Positions 48,712 through 57,221 of a stretch of DNA of 64,000 bases are shown one piece after another. Numbering within the stretch: position 1 is the first letter of the stretch; the number at the start of each line of letters is the position of its first letter. The position numbers and the translations under genes are program-made. Below the pieces are notes generated by a model, which saw only the letters and a list, made by a program, of their open reading frames with translations, was not told where the DNA came from and did no database searches. This DNA comes from Collybia mongolica (Eukaryota; Basidiomycota; Agaricomycetes; Agaricales; Clitocybaceae): NCBI GenBank assembly GCA_013420905.1, contig JAAXNY010000012.1:496001-560000 (forward strand). The letters are read 5' to 3'.

Positions 48712-49417
48712 GCTAGTTTGTGATATGTTGGTTGATCAGTATGTTGTCAGGTGGAGAGGGTAGTCCATGCACTGGAATTGCAGGTGCAATGAAGTGTTCT
48801 GATTCACTTATTGGTTCCAAATATGTCTATGATAGACATGGCATGCAGATATGGTCTCCAATGGTGAGAGTATTCTACTGTAAGGGCAACCCTATGTTGC
48901 ACTGTGCTAACCTCAAGTCAGCCAATGGGTGATCTAGCAGAGGAATCCAAATTTATATTTATGAAGTCAAGTAACAGGCTATCTACTAACCTAGCAGAGG
49001 AATCCAAAGAGAATACTCTGAGGATCCTCTGCCAGGGGTTTCTATCCTATGTACCTATTCTGAACAATAGCCATGGAGTCCCATTGTTGCCATATGGCTC
49101 AGGATTATAGTGTACACTATCCACAAGTGAACCAATGTGCTCCAATGGGAAGCTGACATACTTTGACTGGAATCTGATGTGCAAGTGTGAGTACCAACAT
49201 GCAAGTGCAAGTCCCAATGCTGATGCACAATGCCAATCACAATGCTGATGTCTGATCATGATGCCAATGCCAATGCCAATGTCCAATGTGCAAAGTTGGA
49301 GCTGTGTGCATGGAATTGGGTGTTCCCCTTGCAAATAGACTTAGGACTTACCCTACCAGCTGGAAGTCAGCCAACATGTGATCATATTTGCTCCAACTTA
49401 GGGTTGCCCTGACAAGG

Positions 49418-49897
49418 GCTCCCTGCCAAACAGGGTCTGAGCTCAGTCTGCAGACATCTGCATTTGTCTGTGTAGTCTTTGTGGCTCATGTGGCTCAGTA
49501 TAAAGTCCTCAGAGAAGCTACTGAGTTGGTTGTGTATTTGGAATATACAAATATGGATCTACATTTTTGAGTTTGTTAATTTTTTCACACAGTCCATCTC
49601 TGAGAGTCTAAGTCTCCACTTTACCAGCTGACTTGTTTTTAAGGGAAATGTCTAGATATATATTGTTACCTTTTATTGTTGGATATTTGTATAGGATCTA
49701 TAAACATCAACTTCTATTGGCAATTCATTTGCAGTTGCTTATATCATACACCATGGATATGGGTGAAGTGCAACAGGTCTTTGACAAACTCAAATGTGCA
49801 TTTTATAAAGTTGAAGAGATTCTGAATAGCTGGTTCCATTACAACAACCTGATTCTAGAAATATAATGAAAAGTCAATCAAAAACATAAGAACTCAT
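49418..49897 (+). repeat. Left arm of a long inverted repeat flanking the alpha-kinase pseudogene
   Basis: This stretch, from AGGGCTCCCTGCCAAACAGG to TCAATCAAAAACATAAG, is the reverse complement (with scattered differences) of segments at 57880-58237 and 57222-57325. Matching landmarks include CTGAGCTCAG..CTGCAGACA, GAAGCTACTGAGTTGGTTGT, CAAATATGGATCTACAT, and ACAACCTGATTCTAGAAATA. It may be a terminal inverted repeat of a DNA element or one of two opposite copies of a dispersed repeat. No target duplication is evident next to its outer edge. Confidence 0.75.
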
Positions 49898-50648
49898 TGA
49901 GCTGATGCAGGATACATTTCCAACACTTCAGATGTTGGAATTATATGGCCTGAAGCCAACAATGAATCATTACTCTGCTCAGCATTGCTGTCCAATGTGG
50001 CTTTTGCTGAAGGAACAACCAAAAAAGTGTACAAAGTATGGTCCTATGATAGCTCCTCCCATTATATTGCACTAATATATGTTTTTTTTAGTTAATGATT
50101 GAAAATTGTCTCTATGTTGCCAAGCAGTTTTTTGAGACTAGATCAGAAACCATGACCATTAATGGTAATGCTGATTTCCTGACATGAGAGTTCATTCAGC
50201 TCAAGCAAGGGCAGTGGTTCTGGGATCAGTTCCATATCCTTGCAAAGGATAAAGGTGTAGACATTGGCCAAGGTAAGCTAATGTCTGCCTGTGTCTGATG
50301 GTACAATGGTAAAGAAATTATCTTAGATATTCAGATGTCCAATGGCTTTCTGATCCAAGAGAAAGGAGGATCGAGTGCCACTTTCAAAGATCCTTCAGAC
50401 CTTGATTCCACAACATGGCTTGTCAAACCTTACCAGACAACTTCAGTCATCAAATTCAGTGGAACACTTCAAAACCCCACTCAGTATGATAAGATTGGCA
50501 AAACAATCACTGTGTTTGCCCATTTTGTGCATGAAGTTAGTGCAAAGACACTTGTCTTTGCTGATATCTAGGTAAGTGATGTAGTCTAATATAAATTTGT
50601 TGATGGTATCACACAGGTTCTCCTATGTCTATCAATAATCAGGCTAGG

Positions 50649-51154
50649 TGTAAGGGCAACTCCGGCGGAGTGCGCGCGAACTTAGTAGAGCGGGCCGACG
50701 CTGGTGGAGGGGATCCTAAGTTGATGTATTCACTTGTACAACATATGTACTACTCACCTGGTGGAGGGGATCCTAAGAGAATTCTCTGAGGAGCCTCCAT
50801 CAGGGGGGGTGTGCTATATACCTAGTACTACATTAAATACATGTTCCCGGTGCGGTACGATGACACGCGTTGGGCTAGCGAAGGTCACGTGACCGTGCCC
50901 TTGATAGTCCGAACAAGTGCGAAGTCCGGCGGCGAACTGCGCGCGAAGTAGAGAGTGGGGGTGCGTGTGGGCGTAGGTAATGAACGTGCGATGTAGTGAA
51001 TGTAATTGAGTGAGCGCGAAGTAAGCAGAGAAATTGTATCGTAAGTCGGCGGGATGACTGAGTCGCGAATCGGCGAAGTAGAAGTCGGCGGAGTGAGATT
51101 CGGCGAAGTAAGGCTAGATCGGCGAAGTAAGGCAGAAATGGAGTTCCCCTTACA
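50649..51154 (-). repeat. 3' LTR of the Gypsy element
   Basis: 506 bp. It contains two direct copies of GGTGGAGGGGATCCTAAG (about 50701 and 50760), a perfect 12-bp palindrome GGTCACGTGACC (50883-50894) with a CACGTG core, a 12-bp palindrome AGAGAATTCTCT, and several TCGGCGAAGTA repeats near the end (about 51069-51130). At the five sites that differ from the other LTR this copy has the CA or TG state four times. Confidence 0.95.
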
Positions 51155-51165
51155 TTACCCCCCTT
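51155..51165 (-). promoter_or_regulatory. Polypurine tract
   Basis: On the element's coding strand the sequence immediately before the 3' LTR reads AGAAGGGGGGTAA, the expected primer site for plus-strand DNA synthesis. It overlaps the end of the integrase frame. Confidence 0.75.
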
Positions 51166-52830
51166 CTAGGTTCGCGTGTCTTCACGCCGGCGTTGGAACG
51201 GGATCTGTGCGAATTGGACGCGTTGTACGAGTCGCGGTGCTCCGGGGTTGCGTCTGTAGAATTCGGCGACCAACTCGTCCGCATTCACCTTGTCGGCAGG
51301 TTCCCAGGTGTTCTGTTCGTAGCTGTAGCCCTTCCAGGCAATCAGGTACTGCAGCTTGTTCCTGTAAATCCGGCTGTCCATGATCTCCTGAACCTCATAA
51401 TGTACCTCGCCGTCTATGAGAGTGGGTTCAGGGACTTCGGTGACCATTCTACCGGGTATTGGGTCGTGCAGCGCGGGTAGGAGTTTGACAACATGGAAGA
51501 CCGGGTGGATGCGCGATAGCGCCGGCGGAAGTTTGAGGCGGTAGGCGTGCGATCCAACCTTGGCTTCGATGGGGTAGGGCCCGATGTAGCGGTGAGCCAG
51601 TTTCTGCGACGGTCGAGTGATACGAATGTCGCGCGAATCCAAATACATCCGGTCTCCAACCTGGTAGTCGGGTGTTGGGTTTTGGCGGCAATTGTAGTAC
51701 ATCGCCATCTCGTCCTTGGCTTTGGCTAATGCGGCGCGGGCTTCCTCGAGGGTGTCCTTCATTCGGTCGCGGAATTCGTTCGCGGTTTCCAGCCGGGATG
51801 GTGCGGTCTGTGGTTCGAAGCCCATGTGTGGATGTCGACTGGTGTCCAGGAAGAACGGCGAGTGCTGTGTCGAGGAGTGGACGTGGTTATTGTACTGGAA
51901 TTCGGCGAGCGGTAAAAGGTCGACCCAGTTGTCCTGTCGCTCGCTGACAAATAACCGGAGATACTGCTCCAGTTCCTGGTTCACTCGCTCGGTCTGTCCG
52001 TCTGTCTGTGGGTGGTACGCCGTAGACGCTGTGAGTTTAATATCAAGCATGCGATATAACTCCCTTGTGAATTCCGCCACGAACTGTACCCCTCGGTCGG
52101 AAACCATAGCCTTTGGTAAGCCGTGCAACTTCCACACATGCTGGAGGTAAAGCCTCGCCGATCCAAGCGCGGTAATTGTCGTCGTGGTTGGGATGAAGTG
52201 CGCGCGTTTACCCACCGTGTCCACCACTACCATGATCGCATCATGCCCTTGCGACTCGGGGAGTTCCACGATGAAATCCACGCTTGCGACGTCCCAGCGA
52301 CCTTCCGGAATCGGCAGCGGTTTAAGTTCGCCGCTTGGAAGTTGACGCTGAGCCTTCGTTCGGAGACAGAGGTCGCATGTCTTGCAGTATTCGCCGATGT
52401 AGCGCAACATTTGAGGCCACCAGTAATTGCGCGATACGAGTTCCAACGTCTTCCATCTTCCGGCGTGTCCCGCAATTCGCGAATCGTGATGTTGCGCAAC
52501 TATACGTCTGCGAAGGTCAGCGTGTTTTGGGACGTAGATGCGATCGCGGAAATACAGCAACTCCTGCGCTTCCCTCCACTCTGCGCTCCGAACCGATTTT
52601 CCTGCGGACTTCTTCAACTCCTGCGCTGCCTTCACCACCACTTCCTCCTGATGTCCCTCGCGATTGCCTCTCTGAATATCCCGCAGAATGTCCCTTTCCT
52701 CTCCTTCCACGACCATTCCTTCCAGCGCGCGGATTGTGAACAACTCCGGTTTGAGGAGGACTAGATCGCGGTTATCCTCGCTTCCATCGCTGTGGTCCGC
52801 TCGGCGAGATAGTGCGTCTGGCTTACCCAT
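51166..52830 (-). CDS. Gypsy pol: C-terminal RNase H tail, integrase and chromodomain
   Basis: A 554-residue open frame that is the last part of pol. It starts in the RNase H tail (MGKPDALSRRADHSD). The integrase has the H2C2 zinc site (HHDSRIAGHAGR ... CKTCDLC), the DDE core (Asp in SVDFIVELPES, Asp in MVSDRGVQFV, Glu in QTERVNQELEQ), a GPY/F-like module (AHRYIGPYPIEAKVG) and a C-terminal chromodomain (DSRIYRNKLQYLIAWKGYS, NTWEPADKVNADELV). The chromodomain places it with chromoviruses, which tend to target modified histones. As written the ATG is internal to pol, so it is normally translated as part of the upstream polyprotein, which is interrupted by stops. Confidence 0.93.
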   Translation of the reverse strand: MGKPDALSRRADHSDGSEDNRDLVLLKPELFTIRALEGMVVEGEERDILRDIQRGNREGHQEEVVVKAAQELKKSAGKSVRSAEWREAQELLYFRDRIYVPKHADLRRRIVAQHHDSRIAGHAGRWKTLELVSRNYWWPQMLRYIGEYCKTCDLCLRTKAQRQLPSGELKPLPIPEGRWDVASVDFIVELPESQGHDAIMVVVDTVGKRAHFIPTTTTITALGSARLYLQHVWKLHGLPKAMVSDRGVQFVAEFTRELYRMLDIKLTASTAYHPQTDGQTERVNQELEQYLRLFVSERQDNWVDLLPLAEFQYNNHVHSSTQHSPFFLDTSRHPHMGFEPQTAPSRLETANEFRDRMKDTLEEARAALAKAKDEMAMYYNCRQNPTPDYQVGDRMYLDSRDIRITRPSQKLAHRYIGPYPIEAKVGSHAYRLKLPPALSRIHPVFHVVKLLPALHDPIPGRMVTEVPEPTLIDGEVHYEVQEIMDSRIYRNKLQYLIAWKGYSYEQNTWEPADKVNADELVAEFYRRNPGAPRLVQRVQFAQIPFQRRREDTRT

Positions 52831-54273
52831 ACTTCGTCCGGGCTTGTGGTGCAGCGAGAAGTTGAATTGGGAGAGGTACAGTGACCACCTGGCCTGTCTC
52901 CGATTTAGCTTCTGGGACGTCCGGAAGTACTCTAGATTTTTGTGGTCTGTCCAGATCTCGAAGTCGTGTCGCGCGCCTTCAAGGAAGTGTCACCATTCTT
53001 CGAGTGCGCGAATGATGGCGAGCATTTCCTTGTCGTGTATCTCGTAATTCCGCTCGACCGCGTTGAGGCTCTTTGACGAAAACGCGATCGGGTGCCACTT
53101 GTCGTCCTCCGGGCTGAGTTGCGAAAGTACTGCGCCGGTCGCAAAATCCGAACTATCTGCCTCCACCCTAAATGGCCGGTTGTCGTCTGTGAACATCAGT
53201 ACCGGTTTAGACGACACCGCTTCCTTCAACCCTTTGAATGCCTCCTGCTCCGACTCACCCCACTTCCAAGGCACGTCTTTACCGGTGAGATCAAACAATG
53301 GCCGCGCAATATGGGAGAAGTCGCGAATGAACCGCCGATAGAAGTTCGTGAAGCCCAAGAAGGACTGCACTTGCTTCTTGTTCGTGGGCGTTGGCCATTC
53401 CGCTACTCCGGCAACCTTGACCGGGTCCATCTCCGCCTGCCCCTCCGAGATAATGAGCCCCAGATACTCGATTCGGGTCTTCTCGAATTCGCATTTGTCC
53501 AGTCGCAGGTACAGTTTATCTTCGCGGAGTCGCTGGAGAACTAACCTCGTAATTCAGCGGTGTTTGGCAAGTGTCTTTGTGTAGATTAGAATATCATCGA
53601 TGTAGACACATACCACTCCTTCCATGATGAGATCGTGGAATATCTCGTTCATCATGGTTTGGAACGTTGCCGGCGAGTTAGTGAGACCAAAGAACATTAC
53701 CAGGGGCTCAAACATTCCGCGGTTTGTGCGAAATGCAGCCTTCCACTCATCACCTTCCTTAATTCGGATGTTGTTGTATCCCCAGCGAATGTCGAATTTG
53801 GAGAAGTATTTCGCTCCCCGAAGATTGTTGACGAGGTCGGAGATGAGTGGGAGTGGGTATTTGTTCTTGATTGTCAGCGAATTGAGAATGCGGTAGTCCT
53901 GTACCGGGCGTAGCGAAACGTCCTTCTTCTTGATAAAGAAGAACGGCGAAGCCATTGGCGATTTGGAGGGGCGGATCCGACCAGAGGCGAGGTTCTCCTC
54001 GAGGAACTTGTCCAACTCCGCTTGTTCGGCGACTGAGAGCGGGTAGACCTTGCAGGATTTCCCTTCTGCGTCGCGGACGAGTTCGATCGCGTGGTCCCAC
54101 GGTCAGCGATCTGGGAGAGCGTCGAAGGACGTCTTGGAGAACACATCCTCAAATTCGTGGACGTGCGCCGGTGCTAGATCGAAAAACGTCTTGGGTTGCG
54201 CATTACGATCAAAGGAGTCTGCGATCTGCTGGGACGCGTTCTTCCGGGCTTCCGTTTGGATCTTTTCCGCTAG
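52831..54273 (-). pseudogene. Gypsy pol: reverse transcriptase and RNase H, broken by TGA stops
   Basis: Continuous with the integrase frame but interrupted at 54103-54105, 53554-53556 and 52990-52992, after another stop at 54274-54276. Reverse transcriptase landmarks at 53554-54015: [47 protein letters not shown] and [10 protein letters not shown]. After the third stop comes the thumb and RNase H with PFRVEADSSDFATGAVLSQ and ERNYEIHDKEMLAII, then after the fourth stop FEIWTDHKNLEYF and SLYLSQFNFSLHHKPG. The frame does not change across any stop. At each, family members usually have Arg, and a CGA codon would differ by one C-to-T change in a CpG. No indel is needed to explain the damage. Confidence 0.9.
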
Positions 54274-55116
54274 TCACTGCGAGATGGTTTGGGTTGTCCG
54301 AATCTCTTCCGGTGCCTTCTGAAACTGTCCTGGTTCGCCGATGTTGACCACGAAGATACAGTCGCCCTCTTCGATGCAATCTTCAAGGGCAATATCTCCT
54401 TCGTGCTCAGAGTCGGGAACCTCTCCAATTTCTGTTTCTGGTTCGGGCATGGGTCCTGCGCGACAGGCGTTGATGCGGGCCTCCAATTTACGCTTCTCCG
54501 CCTTTTCCGATTTAACCTCGTTCGCGCAGGTCCGACATTTGTCGGGACAGCGACTCATCTTCACCTCATTGGTCTGCCAGTTGATCTCCGGGTTGTGCTC
54601 CTGCAACCAAGTGTAGCCCAGTATGAGATCCTGCTTCCCTAGGCTGGTGACCGCGAAGTGGGTGCGTTCTGAGTGACCGTTGTACCGGAGGATGAGGTCT
54701 ACGATCTCCGAAATAGACCCATTCTCGTTCGGAGTGCCGTCAATGTTGAACACCGGAATAGTGCGAACTAGCTTGCGCGAGGTCAACCTGTTCCTCCGCA
54801 CGAATTCAGAATCGATGAAAAGGCCCGTTGCTCCCGAGTCTACCAAGCTGTTCATCGCGAATGTCTCGCCTGTGTCGGTCGTCTGAAGTTCAATCTTGAG
54901 CTTCAGCGAGCGAGTGCTGGGGGTGGCGGCGACTACGAATCGCTTGGGTAGAGCTCGTTCCCATCGGGGGAGTCTCTGGCGCGGCGGTTTAGGGACGGGG
55001 ATGGTATCTTGTACGGCTTCTGTAGTAGTTTCGGGTGTTTGGGAAATTTCAATTGTATTCTCAACTTCTAAACACGCAAACCTATTTACAGATGACAGCG
55101 AGGGCGTACTGTTCAC
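54274..55116 (-). CDS. Gypsy protease region of pol
   Basis: Aspartic protease region with the active-site motif NSLVDSGATGLFIDSEF (about 54820-54870), followed by VDLILRYNGHSERTHFAV and LGKQDLILGYTWLQEHNPE. A Cys-containing tail (MSRCPDKCRTCANEVK) and an acidic linker follow. It is in the -1 frame relative to gag and overlaps its end by a few bases, consistent with a gag-pol frameshift. Closed by a TGA at 54274-54276. Confidence 0.88.
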   Translation of the reverse strand: MNSTPSLSSVNRFACLEVENTIEISQTPETTTEAVQDTIPVPKPPRQRLPRWERALPKRFVVAATPSTRSLKLKIELQTTDTGETFAMNSLVDSGATGLFIDSEFVRRNRLTSRKLVRTIPVFNIDGTPNENGSISEIVDLILRYNGHSERTHFAVTSLGKQDLILGYTWLQEHNPEINWQTNEVKMSRCPDKCRTCANEVKSEKAEKRKLEARINACRAGPMPEPETEIGEVPDSEHEGDIALEDCIEEGDCIFVVNIGEPGQFQKAPEEIRTTQTISQ

Positions 55117-56300
55117 TTGCTGTCCGCTACAAAACCCTCTTGAGTGGTTGCGAACGTTTCCCCTTCTTCCGCCGGCAGTTCGACTTGTGCGTCTATCATC
55201 GCGAAGATGTGCTGCGCGAACTCATGCTGCTCCTCCATTGACATGAACCGCGTGTCGTAGCGGAGGGGGCAGTCCTTCCGGAAATGGCCCGGCTGCTTAC
55301 ATCGGTGGCAGGTCTCGATGTTCGTTCGAGCCCTCCGCATCACGTCTACATCCATCGGAACCGGTGGAGGGAGAGCAGGGGGCAGCGGAGGTGGTGGTGG
55401 CGCCATCCGTTGCAGCGTCGGGGCTGAGAAGTGCGGCGGTGCGCGAAACGCCGAGGTAGTGTGTGCGGGAGGTGCGCGAGCCGCCGGTTTAGTGCTCAGG
55501 AAGGCCTCGTTGGTGAGGCGGTTTTCATTGCACTTCATCGCCGCTACATACCACTGTTCCGGCTGATCGTCCGCTGGTCGTCCCACTGCCATCGTCGCGA
55601 TCTGCGACTGAATCTCCCCGCTCAGTCCCTTCCGGTACTTCACCACAATCGTCAACCCCTCCTTGTATCCCGACTTGTCGATGAGATCCCTGAACTCATC
55701 CGTGTAGTCGTCCACCGATCGCGATCCTTGGTGGTAGCTGCTTGTTTCCAACCTCGTAATCGCCCGCTGCGCTTCGCTCTGCACGAAGAAGTTGACCGCG
55801 AAGTCGGCGCGGAATAGGGCCCATGTCGCGTACTTCGGGTTCCCAGTAGCGGTCTGGTATCGCATGGCCCGGTCCGCGAACAGATACGCTCGGCCTTTCT
55901 TCATGAAGGTGTACGCCCACCGTACCTGCGTCACTTCATCTGCGAACTGGTGTGGTACAAGATTTATATACAGTTCGCATGTGTTAATGAACGCACGCCC
56001 TCGTTCGCGCGATCCGTCGAAGTCATCGGGAAGCGATGGCTGGAGTGCTGAAGGTCGTCCCGAATTAACGTGGGTCGCGGGGGGAGGTGTTGATACATTA
56101 TTTACAGGGGCGCTGGGTGCAGGGGTATTGACCGGGGGTGGGGGAGCCACGGTTTGGAGCGCGATCAGCGCGTTGATGCTGTCGGTGAGCTTCTTAAGCT
56201 GCTCGGCTTGTTCCTCCGCCTTCCTATTGAGATCTCCTACGTCTCGTTCAATGTTATCCATCCTTGTTTCGGCGTCCATCGGCCGGAGTAGGAGTTCCAC
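55113..56300 (-). CDS. Gypsy gag
   Basis: A 395-residue gag protein starting at 56300 (MELLLRPMDAETRMDN). It has an N-terminal coiled coil (RKAEEQAEQLKKLTDSINAL), a Pro/Thr linker, the capsid-like region (FDGSRERGRAFINTCELYI; SYHQGSRSVDDYTDEFRD; GLSGEIQSQIATMAVGRP) and one CCHC zinc knuckle (CHRCKQPGHFRKDCP) for RNA packaging. It ends VADSK at a TGA (55113-55115). Intact; the same domains are found decayed at 47922-48711. Confidence 0.93.
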   Translation of the reverse strand: MELLLRPMDAETRMDNIERDVGDLNRKAEEQAEQLKKLTDSINALIALQTVAPPPPVNTPAPSAPVNNVSTPPPATHVNSGRPSALQPSLPDDFDGSRERGRAFINTCELYINLVPHQFADEVTQVRWAYTFMKKGRAYLFADRAMRYQTATGNPKYATWALFRADFAVNFFVQSEAQRAITRLETSSYHQGSRSVDDYTDEFRDLIDKSGYKEGLTIVVKYRKGLSGEIQSQIATMAVGRPADDQPEQWYVAAMKCNENRLTNEAFLSTKPAARAPPAHTTSAFRAPPHFSAPTLQRMAPPPPPLPPALPPPVPMDVDVMRRARTNIETCHRCKQPGHFRKDCPLRYDTRFMSMEEQHEFAQHIFAMIDAQVELPAEEGETFATTQEGFVADSK

Positions 56301-56421
56301 TTCTAGTTCGGAGGAGGGTGGAGAGGGCGATTCTCGCGCGGTCTTGACGGATTCTGTATCGGAGCTGACAGTTTCTGCCGATCGGAATTTGGCAATGGCT
56401 GCGGTGAGGTCGCGGTCTCTG

Positions 56422-56439
56422 CTGGTGAGAGAATTCTAC
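56422..56439 (-). promoter_or_regulatory. Probable primer-binding site (self-priming type)
   Basis: Immediately inside the 5' LTR the element strand reads GTAGAATTCTCTCACCAG. It does not begin with TGG as tRNA-primed sites usually do. AGAATTCTCT is complementary to the AGAGAATTCT inside the LTR (minus strand, near 56566-56577), so the transcript's 5' end could prime its own synthesis as known for Tf1-type chromoviruses. This is inference. Confidence 0.45.
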
Positions 56440-56945
56440 TGTAAGGGCAACTCCGGCGGAGTGCACGCGAACTTAGTAGAGCGGGCCGACGCTGGTGGAG
56501 GGGATCCTAAGTTGATGTATTCACTTGTACGACATATGTACTACTCACCTGGTGGAGGGGATCCTAAGAGAATTCTCTGAGGAGCCTCCATCAGGGGGGG
56601 TGTGCTATATACCTAGTACTACATTAAATACACGTTCCCGGTGCGGTACGATGACACGCGTTGGGCTAGCGAAGGTCACGTGACCGTGCCCTTGATAGTC
56701 CGAACAAGTGCGAAGTCCGGCGGCGAACTGCGCGCGAAGTAGAGAGTGGGGGTGCGTGTGGGCGTAGGTAATGAACGTGCGATGTAGTGAATGTAATTGA
56801 GTGAGCGCGAAGTAAGCAGAGAAATTGTATCGTAAGTCGGCGGGATGACTGAGTCACGAATCGGCGAAGTAGAAGTCGGCGGAGTGAGATTCGGCGAAGT
56901 AAGGCTAGATCGGCGAAGTAAGGCGGAAATGGAGTTCCCCTTACA
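56440..56945 (-). repeat. 5' LTR of the Gypsy element
   Basis: 506 bp, matching 50649-51154 except for five positions, all CpG versus CpA or TpG. It should contain the promoter for the element; a palindromic CACGTG box is at 56674-56685. No start site can be fixed. Confidence 0.95.
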
Positions 56946-57221
56946 CTAGGATTGTTCTGTTCACACAATCATTGAACATGCATGACTCTTACTTTTGGTA
57001 CCCCAGTTCCAGTGGCATTGGTGACCATCAGAAAGCTGGGATCACACCCTTCTATGGACAGCATAAGTGTGATTTTTCATGTCATAGCCTTGATGTACTA
57101 TCTATTGACTTGGACACAGCTGCTGAATCTGATCCAATCACTTAATTGATTACTACTACAGCTCTTTTATCTCACCTTACAACATTGAAACTTGAGGTAG
57201 AAGGCCATTACTGGCAGATAC

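Larger units (their letters stand above)
46618..49334 (-). mobile_element. Decayed, non-autonomous Gypsy relative (gag and protease only), CpG-poor
   Basis: Sequence related to the intact Gypsy element at 50649-56945 but lacking reverse transcriptase, RNase H and integrase. The right border resembles an LTR: TGTAAGGGCAACCC at about 48878, internal GCAGAGGAATCC repeats and GTGTTCCCCTTGCA ending near 49334, aligned with the ends of the younger LTR. A left LTR-like stretch from about 46618 ends CCCCTTACA at 47029. Between them lie decayed gag (47922-48711) and protease (47064-47852) on the minus strand. CpG is almost absent, against the CpG-rich younger element, as expected of an old methylated copy. 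LTR limits are approximate and no target duplication was found. Confidence 0.7.
50649..56945 (-). mobile_element. Chromodomain Gypsy LTR retrotransposon (chromovirus-type), 6297 bp
   Basis: Two 506-bp LTRs (50649-51154 and 56440-56945) start TGTAAGGGCAAC and end TTCCCCTTACA, with TGTAAGG/CCTTACA terminal inverted repeats. The 5-bp flanks are CTAGG on both sides (50644-50648 and 56946-56950), a clean target duplication. Coding order on the minus strand is gag, protease, reverse transcriptase, RNase H, integrase with C-terminal chromodomain. By eye the LTRs differ at five sites only, so the insertion is young, but pol contains four in-frame TGA stops (54274-54276, 54103-54105, 53554-53556, 52990-52992). 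It is CpG-rich in a CpG-poor neighbourhood and lies inside the alpha-kinase gene. Confidence 0.97.
49960..57145 (+). pseudogene. Alpha-kinase (atypical MHCK/eEF2K-type) pseudogene, interrupted by a Gypsy element
   Basis: Alpha-kinases are atypical Ser/Thr kinases expanded in Agaricomycetes. Pieces in order: VAFAEGTTKKVYK (about 50000), LYVAKQFFETRSETM (about 50115-50150), EFIQLKQGQWFWDQFHILAKD, then 50335-50568 with SNGFLIQEKGGSS, TTWLVKPYQTTSVIKFSGT and TLVFADI. The 6.3 kb Gypsy insertion follows at 50649. Beyond it the gene resumes with SGIGDHQKAGI (the GxGDxG-type loop) and QHKCDFSCHSL, the zinc-binding CxxxC of the fold, and ends at TAA 57143-57145. Premature stops: TGA at 50185-50187, in a context where CGA would fit, and TAG at 50569-50571 where the family has Gln before a GTAAGT donor. 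CpG is nearly absent. The N-terminal part was not identified, so the start is approximate. Confidence 0.75.

Noticed and set aside
46618..50648. RIP (CpA-directed point mutation) as the cause of decay
   Set aside because: Depletion is specific to CpG, with CpA and TpG abundant in neighbouring repeats as products; one stop (50569) could be CAG to TAG, but the dominant context is CpG.
51716..52764. Long plus-strand frames opposite integrase (144 and 213 residues)
   Set aside because: Antisense to a DDE integrase with all motifs; no independent evidence.
52990..54276. TGA reassigned or read through as Arg in pol
   Set aside because: Host genes here end normally at TGA (for example 14774-14776), so recoding is not supported; CpG decay explains the stops.
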